Below the pieces are notes generated by a model. That model saw nothing but the letters and a program-made list of their open reading frames with translations. It had not been told where the DNA came from and did not search any database. Below, one piece after another: positions 1 through 7,640 of a DNA stretch of 9,320 nucleotides. The position numbers and the translations under genes are program-made. Each line of letters starts with the position of its first letter. Within the stretch, counting starts at the first letter, position 1. Source of the stretch: an uncultured Bacteroidota bacterium (lineage in GTDB: Bacteria > Bacteroidota > Bacteroidia > Chitinophagales > Chitinophagaceae). The stretch is taken from NCBI GenBank assembly GCA_903929655.1, contig CAIYVS010000103.1, forward strand, positions 1 to 9,320, written 5' to 3'.

Positions 1-442
1 GTTCTGCCAAAGGTATACCTAAAATTTTTTGTCTAAATTGAATATGCATCGTTACGTCATCACCCGATTCGACTAAGTTTGTTAAGACTAAAGCATCTCT
101 TCGTTTTTTATTTTTGTCGCCTTTTTTGATATTTTCGTGTATGTCTATATATCCAAGTTTACTTCCCGGCGCAAAATCGAAGTCAAAACCACCATCTTTT
201 TGCTGGCCGGTCTGAAGCCGTACTACATTGTCTAATCCAGGCACAGGATTTCTATAGATAAGATTGGAATAATATTCCAGTGTCAGTGAATCTCCGGCAT
301 CCGCTCGATCGTAATAAACGCGGATGTGTATTCTTTTTATTTCGGCTGCGGTTTTGGTTTCTGCATTAAATAAAAACGTAAAGGCAAAACAATTAAAAAT
401 TGCTAAGGGAAAAAGTGCTTTTAAAAATAGGATTGTTTTCAT
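1..442 (-). CDS. Secreted protein of unknown function, N-terminal part (possible TlpA-associated N-terminal domain)
   Basis: The reading frame opens at the ATG at 442 and stays open for 147 codons to the left edge, so the C-terminus is missing. Residues 1-27 form a signal peptide: a Lys near the N-terminus, then a long Phe/Leu/Ile-rich core, with possible cleavage after FNA. The mature part looks like a beta-rich domain, with alternating stretches such as FDFDF (86-90) and a turn ESGDD (125-129) before TMHI. A similar 'GD plus beta strand' pattern occurs in the N-terminal DUF4369-like domains of TlpA/thioredoxin-like proteins that often follow SusCD in Sphingobacteriaceae. The CXXC thioredoxin motif would lie outside the window, so this assignment is inference. 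The gene starts 17 nt after the susD stop and is probably co-transcribed with it. It could also be an unrelated periplasmic or surface protein. Confidence 0.8.
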   Translation of the reverse strand, partial: MKTILFLKALFPLAIFNCFAFTFLFNAETKTAAEIKRIHIRVYYDRADAGDSLTLEYYSNLIYRNPVPGLDNVVRLQTGQQKDGGFDFDFAPGSKLGYIDIHENIKKGDKNKKRRDALVLTNLVESGDDVTMHIQFRQKILGIPLAE

Positions 443-459
443 GGAATATCTTTTAATAA

Positions 460-1878
460 CTATCGTGAATTTTGTTGCAAGCCATATAATTGGACTTCTA
501 AATCAGGGATAGGGTAAACATACCGGGGATCATTTGGAGGCAAAGTATAGACCGTACCATTATAGACATGCGCCACTGTCACCGCAAAATTTGGGTCTGT
601 GTTTAGTCTTCGTAAATCCTCCCATCGAACCAGTCCTGTAAATGGAAGTTCTTTCCTTCGTTCGGTAAGAATTTTGTTAAGAGCATCTGCGCTGCTAACG
701 GCGGTGTATGGGACGAACGTTCCTGTCTTCCATCTTTTAACCAGTAAGGTATTCAAATCGCTCATCGCAGCCATAGCATTTCCGGCCCTTGCATAACATT
801 CAGCTCTTATTAAGTACACCTCGTCGGTTGCAATCCCCGAAAAATCGTAGCCCGGAGCGTAGGTACCAAAAAGACCGTAAAGACCGGTGCTACTGTTCTT
901 CTTATAAAACAATGTTTGTCTTAGGTCATTAACGGAATACATTTTATATAAGTTGGTATCAACACTGCCCTTTCCATTGGCCCATAATGTGGAGTACCCA
1001 CCCCCGGAAGCATAAAATGATACTTCCGGATTGCCTGTAGTAAAAGATGGAAAATGGTAGGTGCTTGTTGGAGAAACTAACGCTGTGTTGTTATAGTCAA
1101 GCAACGTGTTAAATAAAGACAGGCTATTGTTTGCATATATGCCGGCATTGGTGTAATCATCCATATTTAGGTAAGTCTTCGCCAATAATGCATTTGCAGC
1201 GATTTGCGATGGCCTTGAATAGAACAATGGTTTAACAGGTAATAGTCCGATAGCTGTTTTAAGGTCATTTATTATTTGATTATAGGTGGCCTGGACTGTC
1301 GCCCGTACTGAAGGGACGTTTACATCAGAAGTTAACCTTAAGGATATACCCAGGTCTGTGCTGGCTGTTGCCGCATTATAGGGTTTACAATATAATTGTG
1401 CCAAATAATAAAAAGAAATGGACCTATAGAAAAGGGCCGATCCCATCACATTATTATAGCTTCCTATATTCGCTGGTGTACTGCTTATTTTGGTTAAACC
1501 ATCTAAAACCACATTTGCATACTCTACATTTTTATATGCCGCAGCCCAATCGTTTGCTGTACCTCCCTGGTAAATATCCTTCGCCCATATGTAAGAGTTA
1601 CGTTCTACCAGGGTTGCGGCGCTTATAACTGCGGTAGTGTTATAAAGGTTATCCGTCCCCTCTAAGCCAATACTGGGGTAATTGGAGTTCATTGAATAAT
1701 TATTATTATCTAATAACGCCTGAAAGTCATTTAGGGTGCTTGGTACTACGTCAGTATTTAGACGCTTAACGTTAAGATAATCGTTTGCCTTATTACAGGC
1801 AGCATTAAATATGCATGTGGCAACTGATACTAATATAATCAGTACATGGTGCTTGTAAATTTGTCGTTTCATAATCAT
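460..1878 (-). CDS. SusD/RagB family outer-membrane nutrient-binding lipoprotein
   Basis: This is the surface lipoprotein partner that caps a SusC barrel and captures substrate. The 472-residue length is normal for the family. Residues 1-28 form a lipoprotein signal: basic N-terminus, hydrophobic core from 12, then N-A-A-C with the acylated Cys at 28. The lipobox lacks the usual Leu at -3, which is tolerated in Bacteroidota. Family hallmarks include the helical segment around 148-167 (FYRSISFYYLAQLY), the TPR-like helix DEVYLIRAECYARAGN (352-367), ERRKELPFTGLVRWEDLRR (406-424), and a C-terminal YPIPDLEV...QN (455-470). The start is 5 nt after the susC stop, which suggests translational coupling. 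A second in-frame ATG two codons later (1872) is equally plausible. The substrate cannot be deduced. Confidence 0.96.
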   Translation of the reverse strand: MIMKRQIYKHHVLIILVSVATCIFNAACNKANDYLNVKRLNTDVVPSTLNDFQALLDNNNYSMNSNYPSIGLEGTDNLYNTTAVISAATLVERNSYIWAKDIYQGGTANDWAAAYKNVEYANVVLDGLTKISSTPANIGSYNNVMGSALFYRSISFYYLAQLYCKPYNAATASTDLGISLRLTSDVNVPSVRATVQATYNQIINDLKTAIGLLPVKPLFYSRPSQIAANALLAKTYLNMDDYTNAGIYANNSLSLFNTLLDYNNTALVSPTSTYHFPSFTTGNPEVSFYASGGGYSTLWANGKGSVDTNLYKMYSVNDLRQTLFYKKNSSTGLYGLFGTYAPGYDFSGIATDEVYLIRAECYARAGNAMAAMSDLNTLLVKRWKTGTFVPYTAVSSADALNKILTERRKELPFTGLVRWEDLRRLNTDPNFAVTVAHVYNGTVYTLPPNDPRYVYPIPDLEVQLYGLQQNSR

Positions 1879-1883
1879 AGAAA

Positions 1884-4800
1884 TTAATAGGTTGCTTTTA
1901 GACCAAATGAAATAGAAAAGGGTATAGGTAGAACATGCTGACCTGGCGTAGTCGGGATAGCGTCAGGATCTAATCCGTATTTATTTGCTTTCCAAAGAAT
2001 GCCAACATTATCTGCATAGCTATATATCTGGAGGTTTTTGAAAGGCATATTATGCCACAAACTTTTCGTAATGTCATAACTCAGCCTGATATCTTGTAAA
2101 CGTATATTGTCAGCATTCTGTACGAGGATCGATGAATACTGATAAAAGGTATTCCGGTTTGGGTTTGAAGGATAGATCAATGAGGGTATGTTCGTTTGGT
2201 CACCTGGCTTTTGCCATGCCAAACTAAAATCAGAATTTGGAAACAATAAAACATCGGAATAATTCAAACTCGTGGACGGCCTTCTGAAATAATAGCCCAA
2301 TTCATACTTTATATTAAAAGATAAGCCAAACCCATGAAAATAAAAGTCATTTCTAAATGAACCAAAAACGGTAGGTACCGCTGAACCGTTAAACTTCAGG
2401 CTATCGGGCTTAAAATTATTAATGATACTTGTGTAATTCTTGCTAACCTGGCCATTCAAATAACCTTCCGGATCACCATTAGTCTGGTCGATCCCTGTCC
2501 ACTTGTAACTAAAAATGCTATAAATAGGTTTACCTACAACGGCAGTACCTGTTTTAATGCTCGTGTTAGTGAGCGGAACATCGTATTTAGTCACTTCGTT
2601 ATGAATGTAACTATTCAGCAATGTGGCATTCCACTTCAACTCCCCCGATAAAATCCTGCCGGTTAGTGTGATATCAATACCATTTGTTTTGGTACTTGCT
2701 GCATTTCCTGTAAAAGAAGAAAAGCCTGTTGAGGTTGGTAGTGGCTCTGTTTCTAAAAGGTCTAAACCATCTTTTTGATAGAGTTCTATAGTGCCGCTCA
2801 ATATGTTTTTTACAACTGCAAAGTCAATACCCAGGTTAATGTTTTTCACTTTTTCCCAACTTAAATCGGGATTTGGCGCAGTAAGACTATTAATGGCTAA
2901 AAGACTGGTCAGCGAATTTTGCAGGTAGGTGCCGGTTGTATAAGCCGATCCGTTATAAACATTCCCGTTAAAGCCATAAGTAGCTCTCAATTTCAGGAAA
3001 GGCAGCCAGTTTATATGATAAAAACTTTCGTCACTGACATTCCACCCAATCCCGGCAGACCAGAGAGGGGTTATACGATTATTAGTATTAACGCCAAAAA
3101 TATTGGCGCCATCCTCTCTGCCGCTCAGGGTCAGAGTATATCTATTGTCGTAAGTATAACCTGCATTGGCAAAGTATGACAGGAACCGGTATGTAGTAAC
3201 GGATTCACCTGAATTGGTATTTGTTATTTGGGCTGATCCCGCTGGATTGGTGTTTAAAAAGTCTTTGAAATCTACATTAGTTACTGCCGTACCAAATTGA
3301 GGGTTATAACCTAAAATTACCGGGAAATAGCTGGTTGTAACCGACTGATTTATTTCAGCGCCGGCCAAAGCTGTAATTACACTTTTTTTGTTGAAAGTTT
3401 GGTTATAATTGAACTGCCCACGAAGATTATTGGCAACCAGATCATAGTTCCCAATATTCAAAATATCCCCCTGAGGAAAAGGATATGTAAATGCTTTTGT
3501 AGCAGCATTGTACTGTGCGAATTTATCAATCAGATTGCTGGTGTAATAGCTGGCTTGTCCCTGGTCGTTTGTCGATGTTACCCTTTGGTTTTCATTTTGA
3601 TATAAGACCTGCGCATTAAAATGAGGACCGAAGTGATAAGTAGCGGTGGTCTTTAAAATTAGGTCGCTTATTTTGGTCGTATTGTTGGCCATCTGTATTT
3701 CACTTATAGGCCGGTAATGCAGATCCTGAAATCCTAATTTTTGAAGACTGTCAATATAACTAGCCCTGTAGCCATAAGGTATAGCTAAGGGAGTTCCGTT
3801 TGATGATGCTAATTGAGCATAGGGAATCAATCCATATTCCCCACCACTGACAAAATTGCCGTAGCCCTCCTGGTTATTCACTTGCACATTAGTTTGGGAA
3901 TAGTTAAGCCCCACATTGATATCCAGATTCTTTATTGGTGTATAGGTGGCATTTGAATTAAGAGTAAGCCTTTGTTGACCGTTTCGAATCAGGTTATCCC
4001 GGTTGTCATCATAGCCTACGGATGTTCTGTAGGCAATTTGGGGGCCGCCGCCACGTATCGCGAGGGAATATTGTTGATTTAATGATTTTTGGTAAATGTA
4101 TTTCTCAAAATCATTTCTAACATCGTTATTTCCAAGTGCGGCTAATTGGGACGATGCATCCGCAGCTGAAATAGTACCAGCCTTTTGCGCGGCTAATATT
4201 TGCACAACCGGTGATTGGACCGGATAACTGAAAGTGTTAGTAAGGTCAGAATTGAAAAATCCCTGATTAAATAAATAGGTTTCGGCTTTTATAAAATCAT
4301 TTGAATTTAAAAAATTCTTATCATAATATACATTAGGTTTATTCCCTATAGTCACACTGGAATTGAACTCAACTATTGGCTTTTCATTTTTGTTCCCTTT
4401 TTTGGTGGTAATAACAATTACCCCATTCCCTGCACGTGCGCCCCATATGGAAGCGGCGGCGGCGTCTTTCAAGACTGTTATCGATTCTACATCATTGGGG
4501 TTAATATCCCGAAGATCACCATCAAATGGAAAATTGTCCATGACAATCAATGGATCTGTTCCAACATTTACAGGATTAAGGGTACTCGTTCCTCTGACAG
4601 TTATACCAGTCAGCCGCACATTTGAAGACGCTCCGGTAAAAATACTGTTGAATGCAAATGAGTTATTAAATAAAACACCACTGGCAATGCCATTGATTCG
4701 ATCAAGAATATTGGTGGTAACGCTACGGTCAATAAGACTGTTGTCTATTAGATCATAGGAACCTGTTGCCCGCACTTTGGGTAAGGATTGATACCCTGTT

Positions 4801-5471
4801 GATACAATAGCGACTTCCTGCAATTCTGAAGGAACTGAACGTAATATAATATTAAGTGTGTTCGATGCATTTTTACCTAAATCGACCTGTTGAGTTTTAT
4901 AACCTACAAAACTGACTATAAGAATTGCGTTATCAGTTATATTATGAAGTATAAAATGGCCTTCCGCATCTGTCATCGTGCTGATCCCACTATTTTGCAC
5001 CTTTATAGTTGCCCCGTTAACCGGTGTCCCGGCTGTATCAGTAACGATGCCTGTTATATCCCTGCTTGGCGGCGGTTCATTGCCTAATGGTATTTCATTG
5101 GTTACGGTTTGTTGCGGTGGGGTATTGTTTTTTTTTGCTTCGTTTATCCTGGTTACACCGATCAGGTTGCCGGATTGTTTAAAGCGCAAAGGGGTTTGCT
5201 TTTCCAGTTGGTTTAATACTTCTGAAAGAGGCTGGTTACTGGCTTTAAGAGTTATTTCAGGTAGCCCTTCCAGGATTTTGTTATCACAAACAAAACTAAC
5301 GCCCGCCTGATCTTCAATTGTGCTGAGTATTTTCTTTACCGGAGTGTTCTTTACATCTACGGTGATGTTCTGCGCACGGGAATTGCTGGCTAAGAGCAAT
5401 GCGGTACAACAGAGTTGTATGCTGATAATGACGAAAGTGATGCGCATACACTTATAGTAAAATTTTACCAT
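1884..5471 (-). CDS. SusC/RagA family TonB-dependent transporter with N-terminal STN signalling domain
   Basis: This is the outer-membrane active transporter that works with the adjacent SusD, powered by TonB-ExbBD. Domain order in 1195 residues: signal peptide about 1-34 (ends SRAQ); STN domain about 38-107, the module that contacts FecR-type regulators; Pro/Asn-rich linker; carboxypeptidase-regulatory-like beta-sandwich about 138-211; TonB-box-like segment and plug about 215-358. The plug includes the family signature NPNDVESITVLKDAAAASIWGA (325-346) and the strand VIVITTKKG (351-359). A 22-strand-type beta barrel follows to the C-terminal aromatic Tyr. The length matches the STN-containing SusC subclass. 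The first ATG (5471) gives a long n-region; a second at Met9 would also leave a signal peptide. The STN domain and the upstream sigma/anti-sigma pair imply transport-coupled induction of this operon. The ligand is unknown. Confidence 0.97.
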   Translation of the reverse strand: MVKFYYKCMRITFVIISIQLCCTALLLASNSRAQNITVDVKNTPVKKILSTIEDQAGVSFVCDNKILEGLPEITLKASNQPLSEVLNQLEKQTPLRFKQSGNLIGVTRINEAKKNNTPPQQTVTNEIPLGNEPPPSRDITGIVTDTAGTPVNGATIKVQNSGISTMTDAEGHFILHNITDNAILIVSFVGYKTQQVDLGKNASNTLNIILRSVPSELQEVAIVSTGYQSLPKVRATGSYDLIDNSLIDRSVTTNILDRINGIASGVLFNNSFAFNSIFTGASSNVRLTGITVRGTSTLNPVNVGTDPLIVMDNFPFDGDLRDINPNDVESITVLKDAAAASIWGARAGNGVIVITTKKGNKNEKPIVEFNSSVTIGNKPNVYYDKNFLNSNDFIKAETYLFNQGFFNSDLTNTFSYPVQSPVVQILAAQKAGTISAADASSQLAALGNNDVRNDFEKYIYQKSLNQQYSLAIRGGGPQIAYRTSVGYDDNRDNLIRNGQQRLTLNSNATYTPIKNLDINVGLNYSQTNVQVNNQEGYGNFVSGGEYGLIPYAQLASSNGTPLAIPYGYRASYIDSLQKLGFQDLHYRPISEIQMANNTTKISDLILKTTATYHFGPHFNAQVLYQNENQRVTSTNDQGQASYYTSNLIDKFAQYNAATKAFTYPFPQGDILNIGNYDLVANNLRGQFNYNQTFNKKSVITALAGAEINQSVTTSYFPVILGYNPQFGTAVTNVDFKDFLNTNPAGSAQITNTNSGESVTTYRFLSYFANAGYTYDNRYTLTLSGREDGANIFGVNTNNRITPLWSAGIGWNVSDESFYHINWLPFLKLRATYGFNGNVYNGSAYTTGTYLQNSLTSLLAINSLTAPNPDLSWEKVKNINLGIDFAVVKNILSGTIELYQKDGLDLLETEPLPTSTGFSSFTGNAASTKTNGIDITLTGRILSGELKWNATLLNSYIHNEVTKYDVPLTNTSIKTGTAVVGKPIYSIFSYKWTGIDQTNGDPEGYLNGQVSKNYTSIINNFKPDSLKFNGSAVPTVFGSFRNDFYFHGFGLSFNIKYELGYYFRRPSTSLNYSDVLLFPNSDFSLAWQKPGDQTNIPSLIYPSNPNRNTFYQYSSILVQNADNIRLQDIRLSYDITKSLWHNMPFKNLQIYSYADNVGILWKANKYGLDPDAIPTTPGQHVLPIPFSISFGLKATY

Positions 5472-5557
5472 CTTTGTTATGGATTAATAGGGTGAAACTT
5501 GTTAAACCTTGCCTTTGCTACCGAGGCTGTCAATCAACGTAGCAGGTCACATCATTT

Positions 5558-5582
5558 CCGGGGACATGTCGAGTGTTCCCGG
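5558..5582. other. Hairpin B in the fecR-susC gap
   Basis: A 9-bp stem (5558-5566 with 5574-5582, one G-U wobble) encloses a 7-nt loop. On the plus strand it is followed directly by six T (5583-5588), the form of an intrinsic terminator, but no plus-strand gene lies upstream. On the minus strand, the direction of the operon, the A6 tract precedes the stem and no U-run follows. Read-through into susC is therefore expected. It may act on mRNA processing or stability, or stop antisense transcription. Confidence 0.55.
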
Positions 5583-5588
5583 TTTTTT

Positions 5589-5611
5589 CTATTCTTCCCT
5601 GGGAAGAATAG
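5589..5611. other. Hairpin A just after the fecR stop codon
   Basis: A perfect 10-bp inverted repeat (5589-5598 with 5602-5611) has a 3-nt loop and begins 5 nt after the fecR stop. In the minus-strand transcript it is followed by A6, not U, so it is not a standard terminator for fecR. With hairpin B it forms two stable stem-loops in tandem. This could protect the 3' end of a processed sigma/anti-sigma message. Confidence 0.55.
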
Positions 5612-5616
5612 AGTTA

Positions 5617-6609
5617 TTATTTGATCACTACTGTACTGTCATTAGCAAACTGATAATTAAAATGTTTTGAAAAACTTAGCACGGTAAGCACATCGCTAAG
5701 GGGTTGGTTATCGAGTTTCATTGAGGTAACTTCGTTCAATAAGGAAGGCGTAAGAATTTTGAAATGCACGTTATATTTTCTTTCGAGCGCATGGAATACG
5801 TTTTCTAAAGATTCATTATCAAATACAAGTTTGCTTTCACGCCAGGCGGCAATTTCATTTTGCACAGCCTGTTTTACGATGTGCGGCCCTTTATAAATTA
5901 CAGCTTGCTGTCCTGCCAGTAAAAAAATAGCAGGCTTATTTACGCCCGCTAGGCTTACACCAACTTTGCCGGTGGCGACAGTGATTTTGGCTTCATTTTC
6001 TTTCTGAAAGGATTTAACCTCAAATGAAGTCCCTAATACGCTGATAACAATCCTGCCGGAGTGTACTATAAATGGATGGGATGCTTCATGGATTACTTGA
6101 AAAAAAGCCTGGCCTTCCAGGTACACTTCTCTAACCTTTCCTTTAAAGGCCGTAGGATATTGTAATTGCGACCCGGCATTCACCCAAACATGAGAACTAT
6201 CCGGTAATATGATTTCCCTGATTTTTCCATTGGGTACATTCACAGCTATTAATTCGGAGTGCTTATGCAGCAACCTTATACCAAAAAAACCCACAAAGAA
6301 TACGAGAATTGCCGCAGCCGCTGCGATGCGGAAAGAAGCCTTTCGCCATAAAGGGATAACAACAGGCGCATTGTTTTTTTCGATACGTTTACGCAATGCG
6401 TCCTGTACACGCTGGTAAACCGGCTGCCGATTATTTAATGTAAGCTCATCGGTAAATGCAGGCTGTGCCATTTCCTTTACTACAAGTTCGGTTAAGATTT
6501 CACTTTCCTTTTCCTGCTTGAAATAACGAAGCAATTGTTTTACTTCTCCCGCTGTGGCATGGCCTGCTAAATAGCTTTCAAAAAGCGTTATTAAATCTTC
6601 TTTTTCCAA
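5617..6609 (-). CDS. FecR-family anti-sigma/sigma-regulator transmembrane protein
   Basis: This is an inner-membrane signal transducer that holds or activates the cognate ECF sigma factor in response to the STN domain of the transporter. Its 330 residues are typical for Bacteroidota FecR. The cytoplasmic sigma-interacting region is about 1-90 and begins with the usual MEKEDLITLFESYLAG. One transmembrane helix spans about 92-114 (Ala-rich, then VFFVGFFG). The periplasmic FecR domain is about 120-215, with LPDSSHVWVNAGSQLQYP (135-152), LEGQAFFQV (164-172) and VLGTSFEV (191-198). A DUF4974-like C-terminal domain covers about 257-328 and contains the LENVFHALERKYNVHF stretch. The start is TTG at 6609: an in-frame TAA lies three codons upstream and no ATG gives the conserved N-terminus. 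The gene lies between the sigma factor and susC. Confidence 0.95.
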   Translation of the reverse strand: MEKEDLITLFESYLAGHATAGEVKQLLRYFKQEKESEILTELVVKEMAQPAFTDELTLNNRQPVYQRVQDALRKRIEKNNAPVVIPLWRKASFRIAAAAAILVFFVGFFGIRLLHKHSELIAVNVPNGKIREIILPDSSHVWVNAGSQLQYPTAFKGKVREVYLEGQAFFQVIHEASHPFIVHSGRIVISVLGTSFEVKSFQKENEAKITVATGKVGVSLAGVNKPAIFLLAGQQAVIYKGPHIVKQAVQNEIAAWRESKLVFDNESLENVFHALERKYNVHFKILTPSLLNEVTSMKLDNQPLSDVLTVLSFSKHFNYQFANDSTVVIK

Positions 6610-6636
6610 TTTCTTTTACTTAATTTTTGTGGTACA

Positions 6637-6666
6637 AACAGCCCCCGCCTTGCGCAGGGGACTGTT
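6637..6666. other. GC-rich hairpin in the leader upstream of fecR
   Basis: The arms AACAG-CCCC and GGGG-(A)-CTGTT pair as 5+4 bp with one bulged A (6661). Past a C-A mismatch, GC/GC adds two pairs around a 5-nt loop. It stands out in AT-rich surroundings, about 28 nt upstream of the fecR TTG start and 27 nt after the stop of the 44-aa ORF. In the minus-strand transcript only a short GUUUGU follows, so termination would be weak. Attenuation, RNA processing or control of translation are possible. Confidence 0.5.
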
Positions 6667-6692
6667 ACTAACTACTATTAACTGATTTATTA

Positions 6693-6827
6693 TTAACTAA
6701 ACGCTCTATTCTGTTTCCTTAAAACAGGTTGTTTTCTGTCATTTCGATTTTCCCGGATTAGCAGGACTATCCAAATAACCAAACCGATAATAAAAATCAG
6801 GACAATGCTTGCAGAAGTATCGAGCAT
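6693..6827 (-). CDS. Predicted 44-aa single-span membrane protein between sigma factor and FecR
   Basis: An ATG-started ORF of 44 codons ends in TAA. The protein begins MLDTSAS, continues with an unbroken hydrophobic stretch about residues 8-24 (IVLIFIIGLVIWIVLLI), and ends in a strongly basic tail (RENRNDRKQ, then RKQNR). By the positive-inside rule this predicts an N-out/C-in single-pass protein. Spacing is 128 nt from the sigma-factor stop and 83 nt to the fecR start, all on the same strand. An in-frame TAA lies three codons upstream of the ATG, and the A-rich AATAAAAG just before the start is compatible with Bacteroidota initiation. No family is recognised. The composition is far from random for a gap this AT-rich, but short ORFs can arise by chance, so expression is unproven. 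Confidence 0.55.
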   Translation of the reverse strand: MLDTSASIVLIFIIGLVIWIVLLIRENRNDRKQPVLRKQNRAFS

Positions 6828-6955
6828 AAACTTTTATTACGATTAAAATTTAGCGACTGAATGTTTCCTGGCCATAACATTTATGGATAGGACGCAGGTA
6901 TGAAACATAGCATCTGCTCAGGGAGTGAAAAAAATAAAAAGGTATTTTTGCTAAA

Positions 6956-7555
6956 TCAGGAATGGTATAATAAACAGGTGATCATAATTCCTAACGCTGC
7001 CTCCTGTGAACCCAGAAATTGTTTTTTGATAGAACGCCTTGCCTTCACGATATGGTCGTTAATTGTAGAGGTAGATATGCCGAGAATCTTACTGACTTCA
7101 TCGTAGCTTTTACCTTCCACATGGCAAAGGTTAAAAACAATTTTCCGTTGTGGAGGAAGGGAAGCAATAGCTTGTTGCAGCAGCGCATTACTTTCTTTAT
7201 AATTGATCTGGTCTTCTACATGGTCATACAGTTCAGTCATCGTATAGATGAGCTGATCTTGTAATTTTTTGCTCTTTTCCGCTTTGCGGTAAAAGTCTGT
7301 CACCAGGTTTCCGGCCATCCGAAACAAGTATGCCGAAAAGGACTGTACAAATTCGAGTTTCTCACGGTTTAGCCACAATTTGTAAAATACTTCCTGCAAA
7401 AGTTCTTCTGCTAAATCATCCGAACGGACAAGCTTTAGCAAATTACCATAGATACGGTCTTTATACCGATGATAAATTTGTTCAAAGGCTTGCCTGTCTC
7501 CTGAACTCAACAGGTTCAGCAGTTCTTTTTCATCAGATCGGGGAATGGTATGCAT
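6956..7555 (-). CDS. FecI-like ECF RNA polymerase sigma-70 factor
   Basis: This cytoplasmic sigma factor directs RNA polymerase to the promoter(s) of the linked uptake locus and is controlled by the FecR protein downstream. In 199 residues, sigma region 2 spans about 24-92, with the core-binding LAEELLQEVFYKLW (48-61) and region 2.4-like AYLFRMAGNLVTDFYRK (75-91). Region 4 spans about 122-178, with LPPQRKIVFNLCHVEGKSYD (133-152) and the helix-turn-helix VSKILGISTSTINDHIVKAR (154-173). There is no region 3 and no extra C-terminal domain, as in ECF factors. The last residues (AALGIMITCLLYHS) are hydrophobic, a tail also seen in other Bacteroidetes FecI-like factors. The ATG at 7555 gives the expected N-terminus. 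It is the first gene of the minus-strand locus. Confidence 0.95.
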   Translation of the reverse strand: MHTIPRSDEKELLNLLSSGDRQAFEQIYHRYKDRIYGNLLKLVRSDDLAEELLQEVFYKLWLNREKLEFVQSFSAYLFRMAGNLVTDFYRKAEKSKKLQDQLIYTMTELYDHVEDQINYKESNALLQQAIASLPPQRKIVFNLCHVEGKSYDEVSKILGISTSTINDHIVKARRSIKKQFLGSQEAALGIMITCLLYHS

Positions 7556-7565
7556 GGCTTTACAA

Positions 7566-7573
7566 CAAACATA
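7566..7573 (-). promoter_or_regulatory. Candidate -7 promoter element of the sigma-factor gene
   Basis: Read on the minus strand this is TATGTTTG, an exact match to the Bacteroidota housekeeping -7 consensus TAnnTTTG. It lies 10 bp before the sigma-factor ATG, so transcription would begin only a few bases upstream of the start codon. No good -33 TTTG is at the usual distance; only TTAG occurs about 21 bp upstream. It may be a chance match. Confidence 0.3.
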
Positions 7574-7640
7574 TAAAGTTAACTAATTTATATGCTAATG
7601 TAAAGTTGCTATGAACTTATAAATAAAAGACCTATTGCCT

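Noticed and set aside
4363..5310. Plus-strand ORFs of 65-131 codons lying opposite the 5' part of susC.
   Set aside because: They are antisense shadows of well-conserved SusC plug, regulatory and STN domains, and their translations have no recognisable features.
5558..5588. Intrinsic terminator of a plus-strand gene.
   Set aside because: The hairpin plus T6 has the right form, but the upstream plus strand is only the antisense of susC, so no gene can be assigned. It is listed as a hairpin instead.
6861..6920. Short minus-strand ORFs of about 10-27 codons between the sigma factor and the 44-aa ORF.
   Set aside because: None has a coherent composition, a hydrophobic segment or a suitable start context.
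6900..7614. Plus-strand ORFs opposite the sigma-factor gene.
   Set aside because: The minus-strand frame has full ECF sigma regions 2 and 4; the opposite frames are composition artefacts.
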